Below are positions 25,240-36,916 of a stretch of DNA of 64,000 bases, piece after piece. A program made the translations under genes and the position numbers. The notes beneath the pieces are model-generated. The model worked only from the letters and a program-made list of their open reading frames with translations. It did no database searches and had not been told where the DNA came from. Origin of the DNA: Wolfiporia cocos. Its lineage: Eukaryota; Basidiomycota; Agaricomycetes; Polyporales; Phaeolaceae. Each line of letters begins with the position of its first letter. Position 1 is the stretch's first letter. Location: positions 1,302,001-1,366,000 of the forward strand of contig JACCLO010000012.1 in assembly GCA_029448655.1 (NCBI GenBank). Reading direction: 5' to 3'.

Positions 25240-28200
25240 TCAGATGACGTACACATCCTCCTTCTCCAGGCTATATTCCTTATCCAACGTCTGGAAATAT
25301 TCAATGCGTGTCTGTCGAGCGCGAGAACGTTCCTGTGGATAGAAATTGTGATCAACCTATCTCGTCTAGAGCAGACATGGAGAAGTAGACGCACCTCGTC
25401 ATCTTCCGGGTCAACCTCCTCCCCTTCGTCCCGCGCACGCTTTTTGCCTTTGCTAAGACTATGCGTTCGACTTGTGTTGCGTCCGGCTCGCATCGAGCGG
25501 GCATTTGAAGTGCTCTCTGGCTTCAAAGATGTACTACCTCTACCACGCCCCCGTGCAGCACCCCGTCCGCGAGAGTTACTGGTACTGGCACGCGAACGCG
25601 GCTTTCCCCTCTTTGCATGATTCTCTTCGCTTTCACTCGCATCGTCATCCTCCTCAGAGCTGCCCTCCTTGTCCTGCGCGGCTCGAGCCTCGCCACCACG
25701 CCCTCGACCCCGGGCTCCCCCCCGTCCACGTCCACGTGCCCTGGTAGGTGAAGCCACGGAACGCTTCGCAGGCCGTCGCGGGAGCAACTTCTCCAGATTC
25801 CTCGCAGCCGTCATCGGGTCTTCATCCTTCTCGTCTTCGCCTTGACGTTTACGTTTTCTGGTCCGCGCCGCGGGCACGGGCGTAGGCGGCTCACTCTCCT
25901 CTTCCTCGTATTCCTCCTGAACGGCACCCACTTCCTGCACAGGCAGGCCACTTGTGCGCCTCAGGAAGATCGTGCTCGCCCGTCGTGCAGTCGGAGAGAG
26001 CGACTCTCCACGTCCGCTCCCATCTTCGCTGTCGCCGCTCGCGCTCAGCGCGGCCGGACTGGAGTAGTGCTTTCGCACCGTATGCAGCTTGTGCGGCGTT
26101 GGAGGCGGCTTGCGCTCTGTGAGCGGTTCTGGTGCAGGTTGCGCCTCTTCGGTATCTGCGTCGTCAGAGGGAGTTGGGTCCGCGATGCCACCGCTGCTGC
26201 GCAAGGCGAGAGCAAGAAGCGGAGCCCGCGAAGCAGAAGGAGGCGGCAGGGACGGAGGTGCGTTCTCCTTGTCATCTACGCTCGCATTCTCATTCTCTTG
26301 CTCCTCTGCATCGGCGTACTCGGGTTCCCCGCTGCCGCTTGCGCCTTCGTCCGCGAAAAGCCGCTCCTCGACCGCGTCCGTGTCACCAAGCTCAATCAAG
26401 TGCTCCACATCCGCCTGACTGCTCAGGACGTACTGGAAGGCATCGATCTCGTCGTCGTTCTCGTCAAACTCCTGCTCCTCCTGCGTCCCCGTCTCCTTAC
26501 GCTTGTGTTCGTCCTCGATCCTATCCACGCGGACAGCGTCAATCCCCGCGTCATCCTCGCCGAAGGTCGCGTCGAGGTACATATCGTCGATATCGTGCTC
26601 ATTGTCCGGCAGTGTCTCCCCCAGGTGTCTGTCCCTCGCTGCTGCTACTGCCGAAGTGGACGGAACCAAATCCTCCGCCGAGTCTGGAGTGGGGAAGCGC
26701 GAGGCCCCGCGCCCAGCCTCAGTTGAAGGCTCGGTCACAGGGGCGACAGTAATCGTTCCGAGTGGCACACGGCCGCGGCCACGATGAGCAGGCTGCCTCG
26801 GTGTAGGCGTAAGCGTCTCTTTGGCTTTGCCTTTTCCCTTGTTGGTGCTCATCCCGACGGGCTTCTGGGAGTGTGATCGCGGCTCGCCCTTGACTTTGGT
26901 AGACGAGGAAGCCGAGACGGGGACGCTCTCGCGCATCACTTGTAGGCGACGCTCAGTCGCAAGAATCCCGAAGAGGTCACCCGCGGATTCATGCTTCTGC
27001 AATTTCGGTACCGATCCGACTTCGCCTGAGTATGCCGCGTCGAAGGCGCTACGCGTATTCTCCGCATCTTCATACGCATCCCGCGAAAAGTATACGTTCC
27101 CCTTATCATCACCCAGCTCCTCCATTGTAGCAATACCTGCTCCAGCGCCAAATCTGGTCTCGTATGACGAGGACGGAAGAGGCGGAGATGACGGCGGGAG
27201 TGGCGATGCCTCTGCGCGCTTTCCGTCCACTACCAAGCGTGTGTGCCTTCCCAAGACCTCCCTGCCTGTCGGTCGAAGCCCGCGACGTGCAGGCAGAGGC
27301 GTCGATTGCGCCACAAACCCATCGTCTACATCGCCGTACACCCCAGTACCTACGCTCCCGACCGGCTCATACGTGCTCGCACGTCTACCCAGCCCTAGGC
27401 TCGCTCGCGTGCCACCGCCGACGCTCCGCCGCGGGCGCAGCGGCGTCGGGGTCGCGAGCAATTCGGGCGTGTTTGCGGGACGCGAAAGCGTGCGCACGTG
27501 CGTCGGGCGCGGGGACTTCGGCGGCCTAGGCGGCGGGCCGACCGACTGCCTCCCCAACCAGGGTCGCAGGCTCGAAGGCGCGGAGAGGCGCGGGTGCAAC
27601 GCGGAGCGCGGCGGGGCGGTCAGCGCGGGAATTCGCCCGCGCGTGAAGGAGTACGGGTCGGACATGCGCATGCGCGCCTTGGAGGGAAAGGGCAGGCCGC
27701 CGAGGGGGCGGCGGAACTTTGCGGGGGTCGGGCTCGGGCTCGCGGCGCTGTCCGCCGAGCCCTCTGACGACGAGGGAGAGTGAAAAGTCGCAGAAGGGCT
27801 GTGAGCATGAGTGTGCGTGGTGGGCAGGGTATGTATGTCGTAAACATGGCGCGGATGAGGTGAAGGCGGGGAGGGCGGTGCCGGCTCTTCTTGATGAACA
27901 TCTGCCGGATATACGAGTTGTCTGAACTGCTCTTGCCTGCCTTGTTGGAGATCTCCCTCCTCTCCTTCTTCTTCCTCCTCCTCCTCCGCCCCCAAATCGT
28001 ACGCAGTCAAACTCTCCCTCAAGCTGCTCCTCGGACGCGACACAGGTCGACCGCCGAGCCCGAGAGTACCAAGCGGGCGACGAACGCGCGATGGCGATGG
28101 CGACGGCGGTTCATCGTCTGCGGGACGGTCGTACGGGAGTCGTCGCACGTGTCTGGGGTGCGGCGTTGGCGGGGTGGGCTTCACCATTGTCGGCGTACCC

Positions 28201-28499
28201 GCGTCCGCACCGTCATTCGCGCCAATATTTGCATTCTCGTCATTCATTGCAAAGCGCGCTTGTTTGGACTTGCTTTCACGCGCAGGCGAGGGCTGAGTTT
28301 GAGGCTGGGGTGCAGGTGAAGCACTTGCGGTCGTTGAGGATGCGGGCGCAGACTTGAGTGACTTGGCTTTGGCGGCCGTGGTCCGTACTGCCTTTCCTTT
28401 AGGCTTGGATGAAGCTTTGGATTTGGATGAAGCTTTGGAGGGCGTGTTGCCGGGGGTCTTGTCCTGTAGGACGGTGCGTTTGCCACTGCGTGTGCGCAT
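25240..28499 (-). CDS. Large disordered KEN-box nuclear protein
   Basis: There are two exons, 28499-25395 (1,035 codons) and 25332-25240, joining in phase to 1,065 aa. The start MRTRSGKRTVLQDK was preferred to an upstream in-frame Met because it gives a basic, function-like N-terminus. Nearly the whole protein is disordered. It is rich in Pro/Ser/Arg with SP/TP sites, has runs of Glu, a KEN box (VDDKENAPP), and Arg-Gly-rich patches near the C-terminus (RARGRGRGGARGRGRGG). Splicing restores an ordered tail, IEYFQTLDKEYSLEKEDVYV; unspliced reading gives only a spurious extension. KEN plus S/T-P sites suggest cell-cycle control through APC/C and CDK, but this is inference, and I cannot name the family. 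Confidence 0.8.
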
Positions 28500-29304
28500 T
28501 GCTGTAAAGAATCCAAACCCGTGTTCGGTGAAAGTTTCGACAGGGCGAGTATTTCGTAGCTGTGCAAATGCGAGGTTCAAGGATGCAAATGTTTACAGCG
28601 GGGTTAGAGAGGATCAATCTCATTTCATTCGGTAGCCGATCCTGGACTTACCTTCGTCTCAATCAAAGCGCGTAACGTCCAGCAACCAAGAACGCGTTCA
28701 CTACTGAGTGTATTGCGTGGTCAATATCTCGCAAGAGCAAAGCAGGGATGCGGCGAGCGATCGCGATCTTTGGATTTCCGTGAATGTGATCCGGTTAGCG
28801 AGTGGCCACATCGCCCGCCCAGGCGTCCCGCTCACCTTGCTGTTCAATATGACGTCTCCTCTTCTAATACTGCTCGTTCAATGTCAATGAGACGCGCTAA
28901 TAGTCAAGAAAATAAGGTTGATTTGCGTGAGCTCCGCTGTTATGACTGAAGAGAGAATGACAGAAAGGTCCAAGTTGTTGAATGGGTTGATCGACGGGGT
29001 GGCCATGATGTCACGCGCTGGTCACCTATATAGGCCGTCACGCTGCATGAGTTCAGTCTCACACTCATTGAATATAGCTGTTTCGTTCACCATAATGAGG
29101 ACATGACAAGATATAACACTTCCGGATTTCGCTGTGCACCAACTACAAAACATGATAGCATATTTAGTTTACTGCGATAATAATACAACAATCAAAAAGC
29201 GGATGTATGCAGGCGAAATCCCCAGAGTTATTCTTCGTCTCCCTGCACTCCTTCTACCACCCCCCGCCGTCAGTCCAAAAGCTCTATGCAACCATTGGCA
29301 ATCG
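28500..29304. other. Promoter of the KEN-box gene and RPB9 3' flank
   Basis: No gene is supported. A TA-rich stretch (cacctatataggccg) lies near 29.03 kb. The rest shows nothing recognisable. Confidence 0.45.
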
Positions 29305-30282
29305 CTACTCTCCGTTTTGCCGCGCGACTATGGGATCGGTATAGCTGTGGTTGCAGTTCGTGCACACGAAGAAAAGGATCATGCGAGTCTCCTTGCGCTT
29401 GGACTGATCTTGGAAGAGCACCGCGCTATTCGCGGATGGAGTAACGAGGTAAGTTGCAGGGAAGCGGAAAAGAGGACAAAGAAGATATGTGGAAGAGAGA
29501 GGAAGGAATAGGAAACGTACTCGTCGTGTCCGCATTCAGGACAGACCATATTTGCGTGCGCCTAGCGATTCGGGGATTGATCAAGAACCAAGGTGAATGG
29601 CAATTCGAACACCACGGCCGCGAGCGGGAGGACATGGGTCAGACCATTACACTGAACAAGCAAAGTAGCACACACCAGTGTTGGGTCGTTCATGAGGTCC
29701 GTCGTGACACCAATTTGCTCCCTGAGCAGCACGACAAGTGTCAGCACCGTTCCTTCACGTTCCATGCCCTCTATTCCCTTCCACCGTCGAGAATCTATCA
29801 CTGAATACCGGCGACCCACTCTCCTTTATGAAGCATCGCACATTTCATTCCACTATGAATCATCCCCTCCTCTCCTCTCCTCCTCTTACTGTCCTCTTGA
29901 GCAGAATCAAAGGAACACTCACTTTGTCACTGTCAACAAATCATCGCGGTACACACACTTGTTGTCGCCGAGCATATCGAATGCGCAGATGCGGCATGCG
30001 TACACCATTGCGCGGCGCGTCGGGTCCGCCTTCGGGTAGAGCAGGTTGTTGCACTCAGAACAGAAGTGAAGAGATGCCTGTAGCAGGGTAGTACAGAGGG
30101 GGCGGGGAGCAGAGCGTCAAATGATGATGTGAGCAGGGATAGACGACGGGCGGAGTCGAGACGCGAGCAAGATGTGGTGAAGAAGTCAAGCAGAATATAA
30201 GAGTACAGAATAGCACAGGACGAATAGATGCGTTGAAAATGTTTAGCGGTAAAGGACAGGATATTCGCTTCCAACGCACCAT
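29305..30282 (-). CDS. RPB9: RNA polymerase II subunit RPB9
   Basis: This is the small zinc-ribbon subunit of RNA polymerase II, which contributes to start-site choice, proofreading and TFIIS-dependent cleavage. About 122 aa are recovered from five coding exons. The N-terminal ribbon is FCSECNNLLYPKAD with YACRICAF. The C-terminal ribbon is VCPECGHD with FFVCTNCNHSYTDP, joined by the typical AVLFQDQSKRKETRMILFF. The first coding exon is only the ATG at 30282-30280. It is followed directly by a GTGCGT donor and a 202 bp intron (30279-30078), and exon 2 then reads ASLHFCSEC. The result, MASLHFCSEC, fits the family N-terminus. The gene is divergent from KRI1. Confidence 0.92.
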
Positions 30283-30899
30283 TGTTCAGTCGTCGTCCGA
30301 GTTACTTTTGGGTTTTGATGGGTATAGAATATTACGACTGAGCAGCTGCAGGTACAGCTATTTCTAGTCTCGAGGGAATGACAGTCTTTGAGAGGAATCA
30401 ACGATGCCGGTGGTCGATGCGGCAGTCGAAGAAGGGTGCTGTGCAAGCGCTGAGAGCCCCTCGGATCAATAGACGCTCATGCATGATCATGTCGATCGCT
30501 CGAGGCAACAATTACTCTGCAGCTTGCATTTCTCGTTTGGCTGGCCGGGACTGTCACGTCGTCTTTCAAAAGCTGGGCAACCTCGGTTTAGAATTTTATA
30601 CTGGAGCTGCAGTGTCCGCGTCTCGCCCAGAGCTTTCTGCACGGACTTATTTGCTTGCTCGAGCGAAACAAGACCGCACTCGTTCACAGCTTTACGGCGA
30701 GGGACTAGGGGTTTCCACCTCTTTAGGCTTCATTGGGAGACCGTCTGCGCACTCCTCGACATTACGTCCTGCCAAGGCTTGGGCTCTCAGAGTTCCACCT
30801 CCCTGAAATTTCACCCTTGTCTCATATTTCTCGGGCAGGGCGAACCCTGTGGCTTTGTAACTACGAATATATCAGGCAGCTTTCTGCACGATCGACGAA
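30283..30899. promoter_or_regulatory. Shared RPB9/KRI1 divergent promoter
   Basis: About 617 bp separates the start codons of RPB9 (minus) and KRI1 (plus). No convincing gene lies between; the plus-strand frames here are not supported. Two genes needed for growth, one for transcription and one for ribosome assembly, probably share this control region. I could not name specific sites. Confidence 0.5.
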
Positions 30900-33800
30900 A
30901 TGCTTTCAGACGACTCCGACACCGACATCCATACGCTCACGATCAATGAGCACTATGCCAAGGCATTCGAGTATCGCAAAGAGCGTGAGGAGCTTGCCAA
31001 GCGTACGTTACGGTTTTTTCTATCCATATAATTACTCTCGAATACGCAACTAAGAATGATTGCCGTGCACTTGACATCATGGCAACTGAGTGTTGCTGTC
31101 CACGCTTCGCCAACATATCATGCATATACTAAGCATATTCACATTTGGACCATGTATGGTTGCGCAGTATGCCGCCTAAACCATAAACCGTGTACACCAG
31201 CATCCTGCTCATCTCTAAACTTTTGGATGCGGATGAGGGTTGGGCGTATGCTTAGCACGAAGCTGCATTGTACCGAGCTCGGTTCTCAGCCGGGCCGTGC
31301 GGTTAGTGCACGTCTGCGCTCGCGCCTCGAAAAGACATTTCTATTCATGGCTGACTAGATCCACCATACCTTCACTCCGTCTGATCCTGGGTTTCTTACT
31401 TTCCGATCTCTTACTTATTCTTTCACCTAGTCAAGGAACAATATGGCTCCGATGGCTCCCAAGTCGATACGTCGGAGGATGAGTCAACAGATGAGACGGA
31501 AGATGAAGACGGCGAGGAGCTCACGCCCGCGATTGATGCTGCGATCCTGCGCACGCTCGCGCGCATTAAGCGGCGCGACCCGACAATTTATGAGCAAGGA
31601 AAGGACGTGTTCGAGGGTGAGTATCATTCCAACTCAGTGTAAATGGAAGGCAAGATTGTATCAGGGAGCAAGACTAACTGGTCGATCTACAGAGGAACGA
31701 CGCAAGACAGGCGATGCCGCGCCTGTTCAACGCGTGAAAAAGGACAAGGTATGTCTCATCCCTATGCATTCCACGCTTGAACAAGACAAAGCTCAGCGCA
31801 CACAGTCCAAGCCCCTCACGTTCCGTCAACATGTGCTCGACTCCGAACTGCACGGCGAGCGTAGCCCGTCGCCAGAGCCCGCGCCGCTCACGCACGTCGA
31901 GGAGCAGGCAGCGCTCCGACGCGAGACCATCGCTGTCTTCCATGATGATGCTGAGGAGCAGGACGGTGCCGAAGACGACGGGTTCCTCGTCCCGCGAGAG
32001 AAGACGAAGGACGAGACTGAGAAGGAGGAAGAAGAGTACCACGCGTTCTTGGAGAGGGAGTTGGGCGAGGACCTGAAAAATATCATTGCGCTCGACGAAG
32101 GTTACGAGGCGGATGCAGCTGAGAAAGAGGGGGAGAATGAGAACGAGGCGGAGGAAGATGGAACGAAGAAGAAAAAGAAGAGGGGAAAGGGTAAGGAGAA
32201 GGAAGGCAAGGTGGGGAAGGCGAAGAGTCAAAACGACCAAGAGTTTCTCGTGAAGTGCGTGTTTGCATTCCGTAATCCGTAACTGCACACTGGTTCTAGC
32301 TAATTTGCACAGCTACATCCTGAATCGTGGCTGGATCGATCGCTCATCACGGCGCCTGCCGACGTACCAGGAGGTCACCGCGGAAAAGGAGGGTAAGGAA
32401 AAGAAGAAAAGGAACCTGTCTGCGGAAGCTGCCGGGTACCCTGATGCGCAATCGGATGCAGGGCCAAGCGGAAGTGGTGGAGATAGCAGCACGGAGGGAG
32501 ATGATGAGGAGGGCAAGTTCGACGAGGATGAATTTGACGAGGTCGCAGACCGCTTTGAGAGCTCGTACAATTTCCGTTTCGAGGAGCCGTGCGTGTCACA
32601 TTCCCTCATCATCCATTGTCAGAGTACCTGTCAACTGATGCTATGACGCTTTCAGAGACGCCGCAACAATCACACGATACCCACGTAACCTGCCTTCGCT
32701 CGTGCGGCGACAGGACACGACGCGTAAGGAGGCGCGTGAGCGGCGTAAGGAGCGGAAAGAAGAAGAAATATTGAAGAAGCGAGAGGAGGTGAAGCGATTG
32801 AAGGCGCTGAAGATGAAGGATCTGCAAGCGCGGCTGGAAAAGATCGCAAAGGAAGGCGGTAAAAGCCTCGTGGAGAGTAAAGGTGCGTTGATGGTCGGAA
32901 TCGCAAATCACTCGGAGATTGTCCTCATCGTGATGTCCCACAGCGCTGCAGCAGCTCGACCTGGACGGCGACTGGGACGCGGACGCGTACGATCGCCAGA
33001 TGGCGGAGCTGTACGAGAAGGAGGAGAGTGCAGATATCGACGACGACGAGAAGCCTCAATGGGATGACGACATCAACATCGATGACATCGTCCCACCAGA
33101 GCCCGAGCACGATGCTGGGGAGTCCAAGAAAAAGAAAAAGAAAAAGAAGAAGGATGCAGAGGAGAGCAGTATGGACGAGGGCGGGGTAGATGTGGACGAG
33201 ATGGATGCGGAAGTGCAGCAGAACAAAGGCGATGATGACGAAGAGTGGGATGGGACAGAGGAGATGCGGAAGCGTAAACTCGACGAATACATGGACGAGG
33301 TGTATGGCCTCGAGTTCAACGATATGGTTCGTATCCTCATGCTTCCCGCGCATCTCATGCATCTCACTGACTACTTATGCTCTACTTCTCAATAGGTCGG
33401 AGACATGCCCACGCGCTTCAGGTACACTCAGGTTGCCCCGCAGGCATACGGTCTCTCGCCCGTCGATATCCTTCTTTCCACAGATGTTGAGCTCAACTCG
33501 TATATGGGCATCAAAAAGTACGCGCCGTACCGTCGCGATAGTCGCAGGACGTGGGATGCGACACGTGCTGCCAGGCTCAAGGATCTGAAGGACAAGCTAC
33601 GCGAACGTGGCGTCGCACAAGAAGATCCAATGGCTGAGAAGCCGAGGAGGCGTAAAGGAAAGAAAGAACGTATGAAGGAGAAATTGGCAAAGGCAAGCCT
33701 GGAAGCCGACGAGAACGGGGAGGAGCTCGTGGAGAAGAAAGAGGAGGTTACGGACGGAGTGCAGCAGAAAGAGAGCAAGCAAGAGAGCAAGCAAGAGAAG

Positions 33801-33977
33801 ACAAAACAGAAGAAAAGAGAGATGGAGGCGGAGACGGAGGCGGAGGCAGACATGAACGTGGACATGGACATGGCAGAGCGACAAAAGACTCAAGAGCAGC
33901 AGCCAGACGGCCCAACCAAAAAAAGGCGCAGACGGCACAAGAAGTCCGGACATGGCGAGCAGCAGCAGAACACCTGA
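30900..33977 (+). CDS. KRI1: Nucleolar ribosome-biogenesis protein KRI1
   Basis: Kri1 acts in the nucleolus with Krr1 in 40S subunit assembly. The start at 30900 (MLSDDSDTDIHTLTINEHYA) matches the family N-terminus. The next exon gives LKEQYGSDGSQVD and ELTPAIDAAILRTLARIKRR. Later conserved blocks are FLVNYILNRGWIDRSS, FEDEP-like FRFEEP, ITRYPRNLPSLVRRQD followed by long KERKEE coiled stretches, and DLDGDWDADAYDRQM. The C-terminal core is DMPTRFRYTQVAPQAYGLSP, with TDVELNSYMGIKKYAPYR. Lys-rich and acidic tracts are typical. It has about eight exons and roughly 830 aa. Intron 1 (about 31.01-31.43 kb) is near 420 bp, much longer than the others. No break was seen. Confidence 0.93.
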
Positions 33978-34249
33978 CTTGTGCTTTGCAGTACGAGCCG
34001 CATATTATTTAGATCTGGGTGTCAGTGTCGCTCCATTCTGACGTTTTTGTTCGCCTGTAGTTGCCTTTGCTGTTGTCCACAATTCCTAGCACAGCGTGGC
34101 ACCATATCACACAGTGTCACAGAGTTCTGTGTGGTCGTCCTTGAGATCTTAATTGGAAATATCAGGGAGCTAAAGAGAAAGTAACACTGGCGATCCACCG
34201 CGAGATCCTGTGTCTCTCGTCACCTCGCCTTCCCAGCTCAGCTTTCTAC

Positions 34250-35108
34250 ATGACAAGAATGCCCAGGACATTGAAATGGGGCGGAAAGAACACGGATGTC
34301 ATTCTCGCAGGCATTGAATTAGCTCTCCGAGGACTGAAGGACGCTACCTCTACTATTCCAGTAGCCTCCAGTTTTGGACCCGTAGTTGCTGCAGCGTTGG
34401 GAACAGTGAGGGCAATTCAGGTATGTAACGTGCCACTCCATTACCCGGATCAGACTGAGTCCGGACGTGTGCACGGACGTTGGTCTCTTATAGGAAGTGC
34501 GTTCAGATAGAGAACGCGCTATATCACTTGCTACAAGGATAAGAAATCTCGTCGGCAATCTACATAAGTCGTTGGACTGCAACCAAACCGTAGTCGATTG
34601 CACACTTCAGCAATATCTGACCATCGCAGAGACTCAATTCAGCGCTATTAGGGAGAGGATCGAGAAGATCTCGAAGAAGAGTATGCTCAAGAAATTGTTT
34701 CAGCGTGCACAACTGTCCAGGGTACTGGACGAGTGTGCCGCGGAAGTTGACGATGTGATGCATACATTTCAGGTCAGCACAAAAGCTCTGCAACCATTCA
34801 CCTTGACACTTATCGACATACTTCAGATCACTGGCATGCTGATTATTCATCAGCGCGTCATGGAGTTAACAGCAGTAGTTGGTGTGAGTTTAATCATCAG
34901 ATCTACTACGCTTTTGTATTTACCGTAGCAGATGGCTACGTATCCACACCTCAAGTCTGATGCGCAGGATGATAGCACGGACCCTGCGGTAGCAGGATGG
35001 CCATCATATGGCGATAACGTAGACGAACAGACATTCATGAAGCTCGAAAATACAAAGAGAGAGACAACAGTGGAGATCTCTCTCCTTTTTTTTTTTAGCC
35101 TGCGCTGA
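34250..35108 (+). CDS. Small helical protein resembling MLKL-like N-terminal bundle
   Basis: Exons 34250-34420, 34494-34883 and 34929-35108 join in phase to about 246 aa. The body looks like the four-helix-bundle adaptor domain found at the N-terminus of MLKL-like and NLR-like fungal proteins. It has a Pro-bearing first helix (ATSTIPVASSFGPVVAAALG), then IQEVRSDRERAISLATRI with an Asn/Leu helix, a long amphipathic helix, a basic loop (EKISKKSMLKKLFQRA), and a last helix ending VDDVMHTFQVS. No kinase, NACHT or repeat domain follows. The third exon is polar and ends in a run of 11 T, so the true C-terminus is uncertain. If the family match is right, a role in membrane damage or signalling in cell death is possible; that is inference. 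Confidence 0.6.
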
Positions 35109-36916
35109 ACAATATCCAGATATTCATCTATCCCGCTAGACTGGGTCCAAAGAATAGCTGCATATGATGTAAATTAGGTTTCAACCTCAGCAATCATACA
35201 CTGCCGTACGGATTCGTCAGCATGTGTAACGGCCTGCATATAAGGTTTATTATCTCTGGCAGCTGCAGGTTATGTCAGAACGGATTATGATGCCGGATCC
35301 ATACATCAATTTGTCCGCCTCAAGTTAGTTTTCCTATTATACTGACGTCCTGTGCATTGATGGGTTCAACACTAGTAGCGTTTCTTCTCGTCATAGTTCT
35401 CTTATCAAGAACAGAATCGGTCGATAATCCGGCAATTATATCCAAACTACACTGGTATTGACGCGCGACAGACGCCGCTAAACACGAAGGGCAAATAGCA
35501 AGAGGAATGCAGTCCGTGCGAGCCCGTGCGAAAGCGACTTCTCGAGGAAAGTTGAAATACGAAGTCCTTTCGAGGGCAAGATCTATACTTATATCTCAAC
35601 CCAGAGTCCTGTAAGACTATCTCTCATCAGCAGCTATGATACATAAACGACCCAACACTCATACAGCAAAGAAAAACGAGCAGTGCAGTGATCATGTACA
35701 GAATCAGTCGCCGCCTCGGAGGTTGGATATAGCCGATTATCTCATCAATGCGTTGACGTCTCAGTACTTTACGGATAGTTCACAAGAAGGCTTGCCAACT
35801 GATTGACAGACATGTGAGCGAAGAAGAGCGGTGGCAGGTGAGATAAGAACTGCGCAGCAAACAATCCACATGGGCATCGCTAATGAGGTACCCACGCCGT
35901 AGCGACCGCCGTATGGCATCGTCACAGGGGGATATTCCTACTCATTCATACTTTATAGAGTACGTTGTTACGGTGGCTCAATGTAGGCATGGGGCCTATA
36001 AGGTTATCCAACTCTTGAGGTCAAGCTCTATACTGTGAATCGGAGACGATTGAGGCGAAAATACCTCGTGCAAGATGGGAAACAGTCAAGGGTGACATAA
36101 AATAGGTTAGAGTCTGTTCCGTGTTATATGATATCCGCTATAATCTGCAGGCAGTGAATCTGAGTCCACTGCGTGATTGTCCACAGACGGGACCTGTCGC
36201 ACCAGAACGCCCATTGTGATATATCGTGCGGCGGATGTTCTTGAGTAGTCCAATCTTCGACGTAACAGTTGAACCACCCATACAATGTCTAAGAAGCTTT
36301 CCAGAGCTCTGTGTGAAGAAGCCTATTGTGGTCAACGTATGGTGTACCTGTGAAGCTGCTCTGTTTACATTACAAAGTTGCACCATACCGCTCGTGTATA
36401 TTTTCGAATGTACACGTTGCTGTGCCGACAATGACCGCGACTGCAGCGAGGGGATAGCGCCGCGAACTGGTGATAACATGTGTACCAAAGGTTGCGGCTT
36501 CGCGAAAGCAACTTCGGTATGGGTGAACTAGATGCGATGCAAGCTAGAAAGTATGTTTAAGTCATATATAGCTTTACAGCCATATATCTATGATTAAGGC
36601 GAGCTCATGAGTCAGTTTCTCGAGGAAGGAAGACAGTTGTTCCTTTTTTTTAGAGACGATTGGAGTAGTACAGCTGCCTTGACGAGTATCACCATTACGC
36701 GGCCGCCAGCGTCCATATAAGCGCCGACGCCGGACTGGCGTCTTGCATCATAGTTGCAACGGCTGCAATGCCCTCTGGAACTGAAACTTGATGGTGAATC
36801 ACAGAATCCAATGGCTATGATCTAAGCGATTGGGCAAGTATAAAGTAGCGGCCTCGTGAGGAGCCAAGAAAGAGTCAGAATCCCTATTATTATTATTTCC
36901 ACGCGCCACGAACGCC
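35109..36916. other. 1.8 kb without a supported gene
   Basis: Minus- and plus-strand frames of about 100-115 codons overlap at 36.1-36.5 kb. The plus-strand one has hydrophobic stretches but no start context or family match. A short T run occurs near 36.64 kb. Nothing else was recognised. Confidence 0.45.

Noticed and set aside
25842..27783. Long plus-strand frames opposite the KEN-box gene
   Set aside because: GC-driven antisense shadows; the minus strand carries the continuous frame with KEN box and in-phase intron.
30378..30806. 142-codon plus-strand frame between RPB9 and KRI1
   Set aside because: Lies in the divergent promoter, has no family features and ends before the true KRI1 start.
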